Source: Leuconostoc mesenteroides subsp. mesenteroides ATCC 8293 (lineage in GTDB: Bacteria > Bacillota > Bacilli > Lactobacillales > Lactobacillaceae). Taken from it: 64,000 bases of DNA. Each line of letters begins with the position of its first letter. The first letter of the stretch is position 1. Shown here piece by piece: positions 52,641 through 61,697 of the stretch. The stretch spans positions 1,974,397-2,038,396 of the forward strand of contig NC_008531.1 of assembly GCF_000014445.1 (NCBI RefSeq). Reading direction: 5' to 3'. The notes beneath the pieces are model-generated. The model was not told where the DNA came from. It did not search any database and saw nothing but the letters and a program-made list of their open reading frames with translations. The position numbers and the translations under genes are program-made.

Positions 52641-53217
52641 CATTAACATTCTCTTTTGATTGATTATCTGAGTTCCAGAATGGCACATAGATTTTACCAA
52701 GTACATGCTTCTTTTCAACGTAACCAAACATACGACTGTCATTTGAAACCGATCGGTGGTCGCCTAGTACAAAGTATGAATTCTTTGGTACAACTGTTTT
52801 GTTACGATCTTTCTTTTGCCAAAAATCTCGAGATGATAGCGTTTTTAACGTCCAATCACCCCAAGTGCCCCCTGATTGTTGCTCTAATCCAATGTAATCC
52901 TGATTAACTTTTTTACCATTAACATATAGATTCGCACCTTTATGTGATACTATATCACCGCCAACAGCAATTACGCGTTTCACGTAATCCTTGTGCCCAG
53001 ATTTAATTTGTGGATCCTCATTGGTTGCGTCAAAAACTATGACATCCCCACGTTTCACAGTAGATATTTTGCTCTCAACAACTAATTCGCCATTGTCTAA
53101 ATTGGGATTCATTGACGGTCCGTCAACTGTCACCAAAGTAAACAGAAATGTGCGGATAATCAAAGCAATGAAAAGACCAATGACAATGGGTATTACCCAG
53201 TTTTTTATAAAGTTCAT
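52612..53217 (-). CDS. lepB: Signal peptidase I
   Basis: A 201-residue membrane serine protease removing signal peptides. An N-terminal membrane anchor (8-29) is followed by box B with the catalytic Ser35 (DGPSMNPNLDNGELVV). Box D has the catalytic Lys near residue 79 (YVKRVIAVGGD), and box E reads VLGDHRSVSNDSRMFG. Length fits the Gram-positive type. Upstream yidC is separated by a terminator. Confidence 0.96.
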   Translation of the reverse strand: MNFIKNWVIPIVIGLFIALIIRTFLFTLVTVDGPSMNPNLDNGELVVESKISTVKRGDVIVFDATNEDPQIKSGHKDYVKRVIAVGGDIVSHKGANLYVNGKKVNQDYIGLEQQSGGTWGDWTLKTLSSRDFWQKKDRNKTVVPKNSYFVLGDHRSVSNDSRMFGYVEKKHVLGKIYVPFWNSDNQSKENVNDQSKKFFAN

Positions 53218-53278
53218 ATCCTATCTGCCCCTCTAACATTAAATAATATTATATCAGTTTTTAAAAAATATTTATACA

Positions 53279-53322
53279 AAAAAAGCTGGAAACAGTGTTA
53301 TAACAACATTGTTTCCAGCTAA
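53279..53322 (-). terminator. Terminator after the rnpA-yidC unit
   Basis: AGCTGGAAACA-TGTT pairs with AACA-TGTTTCCAGCT and is followed by seven T on the minus strand. Confidence 0.85.
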
Positions 53323-53334
53323 TAATATCATTTT

Positions 53335-54171
53335 TTACCGCTTACGGCGTTTTGCTTTTCTGATTTTACGTTGTTTTTCTTTTTCAAGTTGCGCTGCTGC
53401 TTCACGTTCACGTCGTATTTTGAAAGGATTTTGCAAGAAAAATGTCTGTACAGTTTGGAAAGCATTTCCCACAACCCAGTACAGTGACAAAGCACTCGGA
53501 ACGGCTAGAGCAGAGAAAAAGATGATCACAGGGAAAATGTATGGCATAGCCTTAGTCATACCATTTTGATCGGGGTTAGATTGCATTGAAAGCCATGATG
53601 ATGCAAACGTGAACAATGCGGCCAACACCGGTAAAATAAAGTACGGATCATTACTTCCCAATTGTAGCCACAGAAACTTTCCCGATCTTAGAACAGGTGA
53701 ATTCCAAATTGACTGATACAGTGCAATTAAAATAGGCATTTGCACAATTAAAGGTAACATTGAAGCAAATGGATTTACGCCAGCATCCTTATAAAGTGCT
53801 TGTTGCTCTGCCATCATTAACTGACGACTTTCAGTATCCTTACCTGGATACTTTGCTTGTAGTTCTTTTAAAGCCGGCTGAACCACTTGCATTTTCATCA
53901 TTGATTGCACTTGGTATACCATTAGTGGCAAGATCAAGAAGCGAATAAAAATAGTAAACAGGATAATACCCATACCATAGTTATTGCCAAACCAACTTGA
54001 AGCACCCAAAATAGCTCTTGTAAACACCGCGACAATCGCACTCCAGAAACTATGTGATGTCACATGTCCATCATACGACAATCCGGACACAATGATTAAG
54101 ACCAAAGCTACTCCTGCCATAATCAAAGGTAACGGTCCAATTCTCTTCAAAATATTCTCAAATCGCTTCAT
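53335..54171 (-). CDS. yidC: Membrane protein insertase YidC/OxaA
   Basis: A 278-residue insertase of the Gram-positive YidC type. A membrane segment at the N-terminus (13-32) lacks a clear lipobox. The core helices carry the conserved Arg in ILFTIFIRFLILPLMVYQ (about 69-86) and PLIVQMPILIALYQSIW (about 138-154). A strongly basic tail (RRERE to KRRKR) can bind ribosomes. It overlaps rnpA by 4 bases. Confidence 0.95.
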   Translation of the reverse strand: MKRFENILKRIGPLPLIMAGVALVLIIVSGLSYDGHVTSHSFWSAIVAVFTRAILGASSWFGNNYGMGIILFTIFIRFLILPLMVYQVQSMMKMQVVQPALKELQAKYPGKDTESRQLMMAEQQALYKDAGVNPFASMLPLIVQMPILIALYQSIWNSPVLRSGKFLWLQLGSNDPYFILPVLAALFTFASSWLSMQSNPDQNGMTKAMPYIFPVIIFFSALAVPSALSLYWVVGNAFQTVQTFFLQNPFKIRREREAAAQLEKEKQRKIRKAKRRKR

Positions 54172-54518
54172 TCGTTCTCTTCTTTCAATATCTTAGCCAA
54201 CTTTAACACATGAATCATTTGATTTTTCAAAAATTTTTGACTTCTATGTGCTGCAGCAGGGCGTGCAATGACTAATAAATCCAACTCTTGAGGTAATTCA
54301 GGTTTCAATTCTAACAAGCTTTGACGGATACGACGTTTAACCCAAACCCGCTCATGTGCTTTACCTACTTTTTTACTAACCGAAAGCCCAACACGAAAAT
54401 GTTTTTGCTCTGGTTTATCCATTTGATAAACAATAAAATACTTATTAGCTACAGAACGGTGTTTATTAAAAACATGTTGAAATTCTTCTGGTTTTTTTAT
54501 GCGGAATGTTTTTCTCAT
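54168..54518 (-). CDS. rnpA: Ribonuclease P protein component
   Basis: A 116-residue basic protein. The conserved core VGLSVSKKVGKAHERVWVKR (about 42-61, then RIRQSL) is the RNase P RNA-binding RNR motif. It works with the catalytic RNA (not in the window) on tRNA 5' ends. Downstream of rpmH in the conserved rpmH-rnpA-yidC order. Confidence 0.97.
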   Translation of the reverse strand: MRKTFRIKKPEEFQHVFNKHRSVANKYFIVYQMDKPEQKHFRVGLSVSKKVGKAHERVWVKRRIRQSLLELKPELPQELDLLVIARPAAAHRSQKFLKNQMIHVLKLAKILKEENE

Positions 54519-54624
54519 GAAATTACTCCCTATTTATGTACGTAGCCGTATCAACATGCCTAAATGGTTACTAAAATGTTCATCTTCACGATAAATAATA
54601 TATTATTTATTTCTTCATGTACTA

Positions 54625-54652
54625 AATAAAAAAGCCACTGCATAGCAGCGAC
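54625..54652 (-). terminator. Hairpin between rpmH and rnpA
   Basis: GTCGCTGC pairs with GCAGTGGC (one G-U) and is followed by six T on the minus strand. Probably a partial terminator that lowers rnpA expression relative to rpmH. Confidence 0.7.
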
Positions 54653-54656
54653 CTTG

Positions 54657-54791
54657 TTAGGCAGATAGAACCTTGCGGCCCTTTGCACGACGGCGAGCCA
54701 AAACTTTACGACCGTTGCTCGTGCTCATACGCTTACGGAATCCGTGTACGCGTTCACGATGACGCTTTTTTGGTTGGTATGTACGCTTCAT
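54657..54791 (-). CDS. rpmH: Ribosomal protein bL34
   Basis: A 44-residue, highly basic protein: [20 protein letters not shown], then [20 protein letters not shown] and VLSA. This is a typical L34, too short for common ORF cut-offs. GGAGGTG stands 8 bases before the ATG. A promoter TTGTGC-17-TATGAT can be read upstream. In most Firmicutes rpmH borders oriC and dnaA; here about 9 kb of other genes lies between. Confidence 0.98.
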   Translation of the reverse strand: MKRTYQPKKRHRERVHGFRKRMSTSNGRKVLARRRAKGRKVLSA

Positions 54792-55069
54792 GTGTGTTCA
54801 CCTCCATTCACGATTTTTACCTGCAAAAACTTTGCAATTCGAGTTTAATCATATCATGAAATCAACCCCAGCACAAGCGTACTAGATTTTTTTTCAAATA
54901 CTTAACTATTATACGCTCTTTGCTATGTTAATAGCAATATAATCCTCATCTCAGCATTGACAATCAAACTTTTGTTACAATAAATTTTAGAAATATACTT
55001 ATATATTATTTTAAAATTTTTTAATCCTATTTGCTCAAATATTATCAAGATACTCTAAGGACTCTTCTT

Positions 55070-55744
55070 ATGCGTAAATTAACACATCCTAACCACAATT
55101 GTATTTCAGAAACTGTTCTATTTAGTCAGCTTCCCCAAGATGAACTAAATATGATTAGCAAACAAATCAATTACATTGAATACGCGCCTGGGGAAACCAT
55201 TTTTGATGTAGGGGATGATTCTGATCGACTACTATTAGTACATCAAGGCAAACTAAAGATCAGCCAAACCTCCAGCAATGGAAAAGAACAAACGCTTTAT
55301 TTCTTAAATGAAGGTGACATTGATGGAGAAGAATCTTTAATTATAGGTTCACGCCACGCAGTAACGTGTGTCGCTGTGATAAAATCTCGCATTTGTGAAA
55401 TTCGCAGAAGCGATTTTATGACCTTAACAAAACGACAACCAACCATTGGTCTATCATTAGCCATATCTATTGCTGAAAAGATGCAGAAATTACAGACACA
55501 ACAAGCTAATCTTTTAACTGGATCTGTGGAAGATAGATTATTGAAGTTTTTAAAGGATACTGCCGAGGAAACAGATAGTTTAAGTTTTGAACTACCTATG
55601 TCAAAAAAAGAACTAGCAGCATATCTCGGCACTATTCCTGCTACCCTGAGTCGAAACTTTACAAAACTTGAAGAAAAAAGAATTATCAGTAATAGCTCCA
55701 AAGGTAAAATCGTGTTAAATATCACAAAAATAGATAATCCTTGA
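55070..55744 (+). CDS. Crp/Fnr-family transcriptional regulator (FLP-like)
   Basis: A 224-residue Crp-type regulator. A cyclic-nucleotide-like beta barrel (about 25-135, EYAPGETIFDVGDDSDRLLL) is followed by a long helix and a helix-turn-helix (SKKELAAYLGTIPATLSRNF, about 182-201). Cys residues occur at the N-terminus (HPNHNCISE) and in the barrel (VTCVAV, RICEIRR); two Cys of this kind form the redox switch of the FNR-like protein of lactobacilli. Start ATG 55070 follows AAGGAC. An FNR-type box lies at its stop, before the NADH oxidase gene. Confidence 0.85.
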   Translation: MRKLTHPNHNCISETVLFSQLPQDELNMISKQINYIEYAPGETIFDVGDDSDRLLLVHQGKLKISQTSSNGKEQTLYFLNEGDIDGEESLIIGSRHAVTCVAVIKSRICEIRRSDFMTLTKRQPTIGLSLAISIAEKMQKLQTQQANLLTGSVEDRLLKFLKDTAEETDSLSFELPMSKKELAAYLGTIPATLSRNFTKLEEKRIISNSSKGKIVLNITKIDNP

Positions 55745-55754
55745 CTTAGGTCAA
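55741..55754. promoter_or_regulatory. FNR-type operator of the NADH oxidase promoter
   Basis: TTGACTTAGGTCAA is a perfect dyad (TTGAC-4-GTCAA) of the FNR/FLP type. It abuts the -35 TTACTT (55755-55760); a 17-base spacer leads to TATAAT (55778-55783). The dyad centre lies about 42 bases before the expected start, the place used by activators. Confidence 0.75.
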
Positions 55755-55823
55755 TTACTTATGTGATTGTTTGAGCTTATAATTGATGTACAGATTACAA
55801 TTACTAATCGGAGGACATACATC

Positions 55824-57179
55824 ATGAAAATAGGTATAATTGGTGCTACACATGCTGGCGTATATGCAGCCAAACAAATCAAATCGGAGCATCCCGAGGC
55901 AGAAGTAACTGTATTTGAAAAAAATACTACTGTTTCATTTTTGTCGTGCGGCATAGCTTTGTGGATTGGTGATCATGTTTCTGATCCTGAAAAAATGTTC
56001 TACGAAACTCCTGAATCAATGCGCAACCAAGGTATTACCATGTTGATGGCGCACCAAGTTAATCAGGCTGACCTAAAATCTAAAACATTAACAGTAACTA
56101 ATTTAGATACAGAAGAGGTTACAACACAACAATTTGACAAAATAGTTATCACAACTGGTTCAAAGCCCGTTATTCCAAATATTCCTGGGATTGACAGTAA
56201 TCGTGTGTATTTCTGTAAATCTTGGGATGACGCTACTCGTATCAAAAGCGTTGCCAAAGATCTCAAGCGTGTAGCTGTCATTGGCGCTGGTTACATTGGG
56301 GCTGAGTTAGCTGAACAACTTTCTGTTACTGGAAAACAAGTGACGTTAATTGATGGTGCTGACCGTGTGTTGGCAAAAAACTTTGGTCCGGCTTTCACCG
56401 AGCGTATTCAAAAAGAGTACGAAAAAAACAATGTTGATGTGGTTCTCAACCAGTTTGTATCTAAATTCGAAAACACGCCTAACGGTATCAAAATAACCAC
56501 ACCAAATGGCTCATACGAAGCTGATATTGCAATACTAGGCATTGGATTCTTACCAAACACCGATTTATTCAGTGGTCAACTTGAGACACTTCCAAATGGT
56601 GCGATAATTGTTAACGATTATATGCAAACTAGTGAAGACAACGTCTATGCCGCTGGAGATGCCAGTACTGTCTTTTTCAATCCAACCCAAGCCATTGATT
56701 ACATCCCCTTGGCTACAAACGCTATCCGCCAAGGTATACTAGTCGGTAAAAACATTGTTGAACCAACAACTCGTTACCTCGGAACACAAGCTACTTCCGC
56801 AGTCGAACTATATGAACAGGCCATGGTTGCTACCGGATTGAATAGTGCGACTGCTAAAGAAAAAGGTCTTGATGTCATTGAAACAGTTATCGAAAGTGAT
56901 TATCGTCCCGACTTTATGCTAAGTACAACTTCTGTTCTTAGTTCATTAACTTGGGAAAAAGATACTGGCCGAATTGTTGGCGGTTCGTTTATGTCTCAAC
57001 ATGATGTGTCGCAATCTGCCAATCTCGTTTCCATAGCCATTCAAAAACAAATGACAATTGATGAATTAGCAATGTCTGACTTTTTCTTCCAACCCAACTT
57101 TAGTCAACCAATTAACTACATTCCTGAGGTTGCTCTTGCCGCTGTCGCTGAGAAACAGGCTTTGACATTAGCTTATTGA
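55824..57179 (+). CDS. NADH oxidase (pyridine nucleotide-disulfide family, class III)
   Basis: A 451-residue FAD enzyme. The FAD motif is KIGIIGATHAGVYAAKQI (2-19), the redox Cys42 lies in VSFLSCGIALWIG, the NAD motif is VAVIGAGYIGAELAEQL and the second FAD motif is NVYAAGDASTVFF. The single active Cys fits NADH oxidase (water-forming), NADH peroxidase or CoA-disulfide reductase; oxidase is most likely in Leuconostoc, where it regenerates NAD with oxygen. GGAGG precedes ATG 55824. Likely controlled by the FNR-like protein encoded just upstream. Confidence 0.88.
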   Translation: MKIGIIGATHAGVYAAKQIKSEHPEAEVTVFEKNTTVSFLSCGIALWIGDHVSDPEKMFYETPESMRNQGITMLMAHQVNQADLKSKTLTVTNLDTEEVTTQQFDKIVITTGSKPVIPNIPGIDSNRVYFCKSWDDATRIKSVAKDLKRVAVIGAGYIGAELAEQLSVTGKQVTLIDGADRVLAKNFGPAFTERIQKEYEKNNVDVVLNQFVSKFENTPNGIKITTPNGSYEADIAILGIGFLPNTDLFSGQLETLPNGAIIVNDYMQTSEDNVYAAGDASTVFFNPTQAIDYIPLATNAIRQGILVGKNIVEPTTRYLGTQATSAVELYEQAMVATGLNSATAKEKGLDVIETVIESDYRPDFMLSTTSVLSSLTWEKDTGRIVGGSFMSQHDVSQSANLVSIAIQKQMTIDELAMSDFFFQPNFSQPINYIPEVALAAVAEKQALTLAY

Positions 57180-57204
57180 TGAATTTATTGAATTAATGTA
57201 TACA

Positions 57205-57243
57205 AATAAAACACGACTTTCTATGACGAGTCGTGTTTTATTC
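57205..57243 (+). terminator. Terminator of the NADH oxidase gene
   Basis: AATAAAACACGACT pairs perfectly with AGTCGTGTTTTATT around a 10-base loop. Confidence 0.85.
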
Positions 57244-57354
57244 TTGTATCGTGATTTTTATATTTAAATTATTAGTCTTTGTCACCTAAGATTGAAACCA
57301 TAGAAACAGTAGAATTCCATCACTGTCAATCTTTGACCAAGGTTCTTTTTAATT

Positions 57355-57624
57355 TCAAAGGAGCCCTAGATTGTAAAGGAGCCCAAATAGCCATTCATCA
57401 CGATGTAATTTTGTCATCAATATTCTGCCATCTTTTGACAAATTATGGTTGAGAGATAGTTTTCGAAGTTCATTAGTCATACTTGTTAATTCTCTGTATT
57501 CTGATACTTTTGGATTATTCAACTTTTTAGTTGTATCAGAGATTAATTTTTCTTCATCACGATTTAAATTGGGGTGTTTTTCTAAAAATTTCAATAAATA
57601 TTTTTGTTTATCCGTTTTGAACAT
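57355..57624 (-). CDS. Bacteriocin-immunity-like protein (enterocin A immunity type)
   Basis: An 89-residue charged, helical protein without signal or membrane helix. The spacing of helices and the region LSKDGRILMTKLHRDEWLFG resemble four-helix-bundle immunity proteins of class IIa bacteriocins. AAAGGAAA precedes the ATG. No bacteriocin or transporter gene lies next to it, so it would be an orphan immunity gene against bacteriocins of neighbours. Resemblance is judged by eye only. Confidence 0.55.
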   Translation of the reverse strand: MFKTDKQKYLLKFLEKHPNLNRDEEKLISDTTKKLNNPKVSEYRELTSMTNELRKLSLNHNLSKDGRILMTKLHRDEWLFGLLYNLGLL

Positions 57625-57751
57625 GGTTTTCCTTTTAATTTTTACGTTCGTTAATTGTTATCAAGTTTAAAAGTATGCATATTATTTAAACATATGTGGT
57701 AAGCGTCCGTCAATTTTTTGCTAAATTAACTAATATAAGCCATTTAACAAA

Positions 57752-57812
57752 TAAAAATAGCCCAGTGAAAATGATTCGGGTCAATTTCACTGAACTATTT
57801 TTGTTTACTTTA
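57752..57812 (-). terminator. Terminator of the hydroxyisobutyrate dehydrogenase-like gene
   Basis: On the minus strand AAAATAGTTCAGTGAAA pairs with TTTCACTGGGCTATTTT (two G-U) and T follows. Confidence 0.75.
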
Positions 57813-57834
57813 TACAGTCTATGCCACAAAAAGA

Positions 57835-58698
57835 CTATTCAAATGAAGCCCACAATTTTACAATCGCTTGTACACCTTCATCCCCATGTTCTTGACTCAA
57901 TCGCTCAAAGAGTTGCTCGGCAAGTTTGGTATTGGGCAAATCTATATCCATTTCCTTAGCAGCGTCTAACGCTATTCGTAAGTCTTTTAGTAAGTGCTTG
58001 ACATAAAACCCAGGCGCATAATCACCTTGGAAAATACGTGGTATATAATTATCGACCGACCATGATCCTGCAGCGCCTTTACGCCAAACATTGTAGGCAC
58101 TCTCTAAATCAAGGCCAGCTGCTTTTGCATAAACTAAGGATTCTGCCATTGTAATAACGGTTGCTGCAACACCAATATTGTTGCTCATCTTCATGTGTTG
58201 TCCCTTGCCCGCTGAACCAGCAAAAACAATTTGCTGTCCAATAACGCTTAATACAGGTTTAATCTCATCAAGAACTTGTTGTTCGCCACCAACCATAATC
58301 GCTAATGTCCCATTCTTAGCACCAATGTCACCACCTGAAACTGGCGCATCCAACACTTTGAATCCTAAATCAGCACCAGTTTGAGCCAATTGTTCAGCCA
58401 AACGTGGTGTTGAAGTTGTCATATCAACCAAAATTGAACCTTCTTTAGCACCAGCAAAAACACCATCTTCACTCGTCCACACTTCTTCAACATCTTTTGG
58501 ATAACCAACCATCGTAAAAGTAATATCCGAGTACTGTGCAACTTTGGCCGGTGTATCTCGCCAGATAGCGCCATTGTTGAGCACTGTATTTGCTTTGCTA
58601 TGGGTACGATTGAAAACGGATACCTCATAGCCCGCTTGCAATAAATTATTAATTATTCCTGTGCCCATTACGCCAGTACCAATAAATCCGATATTCAT
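57835..58698 (-). CDS. 3-Hydroxyisobutyrate dehydrogenase family oxidoreductase
   Basis: A 287-residue beta-hydroxyacid dehydrogenase. The Rossmann motif is IGFIGTGVMGTGIINNLL (3-20), the substrate motif LDAPVSGGDIGAKNGTLAIM (about 117-136) and the catalytic Lys lies in HMKMSNNIGV (about 168-177). The family reduces short aldehyde acids such as tartronate or succinate semialdehyde, or oxidises 3-hydroxyisobutyrate. GGAGG precedes the ATG. The exact substrate is open. Confidence 0.88.
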   Translation of the reverse strand: MNIGFIGTGVMGTGIINNLLQAGYEVSVFNRTHSKANTVLNNGAIWRDTPAKVAQYSDITFTMVGYPKDVEEVWTSEDGVFAGAKEGSILVDMTTSTPRLAEQLAQTGADLGFKVLDAPVSGGDIGAKNGTLAIMVGGEQQVLDEIKPVLSVIGQQIVFAGSAGKGQHMKMSNNIGVAATVITMAESLVYAKAAGLDLESAYNVWRKGAAGSWSVDNYIPRIFQGDYAPGFYVKHLLKDLRIALDAAKEMDIDLPNTKLAEQLFERLSQEHGDEGVQAIVKLWASFE

Positions 58699-58717
58699 AC
58701 TTCATCCTCCTTAATTT

Positions 58718-58748
58718 AAAAGCACCACACCATGTGCAATGCTTTTAA
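58718..58748 (-). terminator. Weak hairpin between the HAD gene and the dehydrogenase
   Basis: TTTAAAAGCA pairs with TGCTTTTAAA around a longer loop, directly after the HAD gene and before the GGAGG of the next gene. Confidence 0.45.
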
Positions 58749-58752
58749 ATAG

Positions 58753-59562
58753 CTATTTTGTAGTAATCAGTTGTTGAATAGTTTTTAAAACACCACTATG
58801 ATTATTATCCGACAATGCAACATTAAATTGACCAATAATGTCAGCATCCGGCATTTTATATGGCAGCCCAACTGCGTTTAACATTTCCAAATCATTACCA
58901 CCATCACCAAAAGCAACAGCATGAGACAAGTCAAGCGCATAACTTTCAGCTAACATTTTTAATCCTTCGGCCTTATTGACATAGGCAGGAACAATATCAA
59001 TAGCCCCAGTACCTGTTTCCGTAATATGCACATCATCACCAAAGAATGCAAGGGCATCATCGTAAAACCTTTTTTCGTCAAAGTTTGTCCAACTCATAGT
59101 GACTTTGTAGATTGGTTCGTTAATTTCACGCACGTCACCGAAACTTTTAACGTACTTAAAGTATTTAAAATAACGCTTGTTACTTGCCATATCCAAATCC
59201 AAAGGCAAATAAGCGGTCTCATCTGTTGAAAAAACCAAGCCACGGTCTGGACGCATACTATAGTTATTCAAGAATTGTTGAATTTTACGCAAAGTTACCG
59301 GGGGGAGAACTTTCGAGAACAACACGGTGCCATCGCTTTTCACCACACGAGCCCCGTTATTGGTGACAAAATTCAAGGGCTCATTAAGAAAATCTTTAAA
59401 TAAGATATTAATGCGTTCTTGATGAACACCTGTGGCTATCGTAAATTGAATATGCTTCTTATTTAATTCACGCAATACATTACGAAACAATGCTTGATCA
59501 AACTTCTTATCGTCCGTCAAAAACGTACCGTCTAAATCCGTTGCTATCAGCTGAATGGTCAA
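58753..59562 (-). CDS. HAD-superfamily (Cof-type) phosphatase
   Basis: A 269-residue Cof-type HAD hydrolase. The catalytic motif is ATDLDGTFLTDD (7-18), with a Thr in ATGVHQERIN, and motif III/IV AVAFGDGGNDLEMLNAVGLP (about 210-229). A type IIB cap lies between. These enzymes dephosphorylate sugar phosphates or flavin intermediates. The start is TTG 59562, with AAAGGAAC 12 bases upstream. Confidence 0.9.
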   Translation of the reverse strand: MTIQLIATDLDGTFLTDDKKFDQALFRNVLRELNKKHIQFTIATGVHQERINILFKDFLNEPLNFVTNNGARVVKSDGTVLFSKVLPPVTLRKIQQFLNNYSMRPDRGLVFSTDETAYLPLDLDMASNKRYFKYFKYVKSFGDVREINEPIYKVTMSWTNFDEKRFYDDALAFFGDDVHITETGTGAIDIVPAYVNKAEGLKMLAESYALDLSHAVAFGDGGNDLEMLNAVGLPYKMPDADIIGQFNVALSDNNHSGVLKTIQQLITTK

Positions 59563-59646
59563 TGTTGGAAAGTTCCTTTACCTGTCTACTAGTCTATATG
59601 CTATTCATTCTACCTTGATAAACTGGGTATAGCAAATCTGTCTTTT

Positions 59647-59662
59647 TGTTTCACGTGAAACA
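59647..59662. other. parS chromosome-segregation site
   Basis: TGTTTCACGTGAAACA is the exact 16-base parS consensus, about 4 kb from the DnaA-box cluster, in the gap before the FAD gene's stop. Confidence 0.88.
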
Positions 59663-59669
59663 ATCAAGA

Positions 59670-61520
59670 TTATGCCAAAATCTGTTGTGCAATCCATGCC
59701 CCTTCGCGCAAAACAACCGTATTAACACCAGGGCGTGGAATAACTGTCCCGAACCATTTTTTGCCTTCAAGAGGGATACCATAAATATATAAGTTATGCA
59801 TGCGCTCCCCTTTGGAATTAACAACCTCAAAGGTACGACGATCCGCATCAGCTGAACCCAATTTATAGGTTGATCCATCGTTACGTGTCCAAATAGCAGC
59901 TGCCAAAATGCCCTTCTCTCGCAGACTAGCAATCAATGGGTTTGTTGATAGGTCAATGTTTGTCATGCCAACACGCGCTTCAACTAATGCATTACCTTGC
60001 ACTTCGTTTCCCCGAGCATCACGAGCAACAAAGTTACCTGATTCAGTGGTGACCTGTATGTTGGCAGCCATGACTTCCACAATTCCAGCTTTAATCAAGG
60101 CACGTAACTGCTCGACACGTTCCAAGGGTGGTCCAACAGATACCATAGCGTCTAACGGTCTGAATTTACTCAAAAATATTTCATATTCATCTGCAGAGAA
60201 ATAATCATGCTCAACTACAAAACGAACCCGATCGCGTAAATCACGTAAAATATCGAAAGCACCTGCAAAAGGCGCTATTTTATTGCCTAAGCGAGCATCT
60301 TGAATGTCTTTTTCTAAGTAGTCTAATAACCACTCCGTATAATCAGCACTCTTAGGTAAATACTTTGCCGGTTGACGTATAGCCTCGATATCAAAAGGTG
60401 GCTCATCAATCAAACCAACTGATTCTGCTGTTGCATTTAAATCAGCACTCGTTAGTAACGCCTGCTTCAAATCCTGCGCCTGATCGTATGTCAAATTGCT
60501 AGTTGGACTGTCGATTCTATTCAGTAAGTGTTTATAGGTCAACTCCTTAACAAGCAACTTTTCAAAATCATCGTACTTGATTTGTCCATGTCCAGCTGCG
60601 CGCAAAGCTTCTAAGGCTGGTAGTGTGAAAAATATTGGCTCATAAACTTCACTTGTCTCTTTTTCATTGATACCACGCGCATGCAATGGCACGCCACTAC
60701 GAGACCCGGCAATAATATGCGGTTCTCGTCCAGATGAATGATAGGTCAAATCACCATCTGTTTCGCGTTCAAAGTACCCCCCTTTTCCAATTGACAATCC
60801 TGCCATATAATCGAAAAAGCTTAGCCCGAGGCCACGAATGATGACTTTATCTTCTTGCGGAAATACGGAAAGATTGGCCTCAGATGGATGCGTAGGCGGT
60901 AAATACTTTAGACTATTTTCGTCTGCAAATGACTTAAACTTAGCTTCCTCAGCCGTTAAATCATTATTTGAATGTCCTAAGGCCATCACGACTTGATTGG
61001 CTAAAATTTGGGTCCCATCTGTCAAAACTACTTGGTAATTTGTACCAATTTGGGTAAGGTTTTCTACGCTTTGCTGCGTAAAGGTTAATGTTTGATTGCT
61101 ACGGACTCTCTTTTTCAACCATTCAAAATACCAAGCCGCGTAAATGCCCATCATGCCTCTCGTAGCAAAATCACTAGGTGATGTTAAATGTTGTATTTCG
61201 GCTGTATAGGAATCATCAAACTCTGAATGCTTCTCCAAAAAAGTGCGCGCGTCTGACTTTAACCACTGAAACAAAGTTGGTCCATGTAGTGGTTTACCAC
61301 CATGTTCAATTGAATCATCAGTAAATAACGTAATTTGATCAATCACTGTATTCATTAGAAACAATTTATTTTGTGGAATGGATGGGTCCCAGACTCGTCC
61401 ACCAATGACGTGTGGATCAAATATTTTAACATCGAGTTGAACATCGTCATCCGCTAAATTAATCAGTCGCTCAGCTACCGCTAAACCACGCGGACCGGCA
61501 CCAATGATTGCTACTTGCAT
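59670..61520 (-). CDS. FAD/NAD(P)-binding protein (HpyO-like family)
   Basis: A 616-residue flavin-binding protein. The N-terminal dinucleotide motif is VAIIGAGPRGLAVAERLI (3-20); the second part NQVVMALGHSNND belongs to the FAD-NAD(P)-binding family seen in many lactic bacteria. GRVWDPSIPQNKLFLMNTV near residues 42-60 is also typical. No catalytic role is established for this family. GGAGAAG precedes the ATG. Stands alone. Confidence 0.8.
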   Translation of the reverse strand: MQVAIIGAGPRGLAVAERLINLADDDVQLDVKIFDPHVIGGRVWDPSIPQNKLFLMNTVIDQITLFTDDSIEHGGKPLHGPTLFQWLKSDARTFLEKHSEFDDSYTAEIQHLTSPSDFATRGMMGIYAAWYFEWLKKRVRSNQTLTFTQQSVENLTQIGTNYQVVLTDGTQILANQVVMALGHSNNDLTAEEAKFKSFADENSLKYLPPTHPSEANLSVFPQEDKVIIRGLGLSFFDYMAGLSIGKGGYFERETDGDLTYHSSGREPHIIAGSRSGVPLHARGINEKETSEVYEPIFFTLPALEALRAAGHGQIKYDDFEKLLVKELTYKHLLNRIDSPTSNLTYDQAQDLKQALLTSADLNATAESVGLIDEPPFDIEAIRQPAKYLPKSADYTEWLLDYLEKDIQDARLGNKIAPFAGAFDILRDLRDRVRFVVEHDYFSADEYEIFLSKFRPLDAMVSVGPPLERVEQLRALIKAGIVEVMAANIQVTTESGNFVARDARGNEVQGNALVEARVGMTNIDLSTNPLIASLREKGILAAAIWTRNDGSTYKLGSADADRRTFEVVNSKGERMHNLYIYGIPLEGKKWFGTVIPRPGVNTVVLREGAWIAQQILA

Positions 61521-61648
61521 TATTTATCTTCTCCAGAACGTCTAATTTATTAACGCTTTTATATTATTATTAGTTTCCCATTATTATAGTTGTTTATAAA
61601 AATATTTTCAAAATGATCAATAAATATCATAGGTACCTTAAAACACAA

Positions 61649-61676
61649 AAACGACAGCCATTAGGCTGACGTTATT
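61649..61676 (-). terminator. Terminator after the AEC transporter gene
   Basis: AACG-CAGCC pairs with GGCTG-CGTT (one T-T mismatch) with TTTTT following on the minus strand. Confidence 0.65.
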
Positions 61677-61697
61677 AGTATATTCATTCATTTGCAA

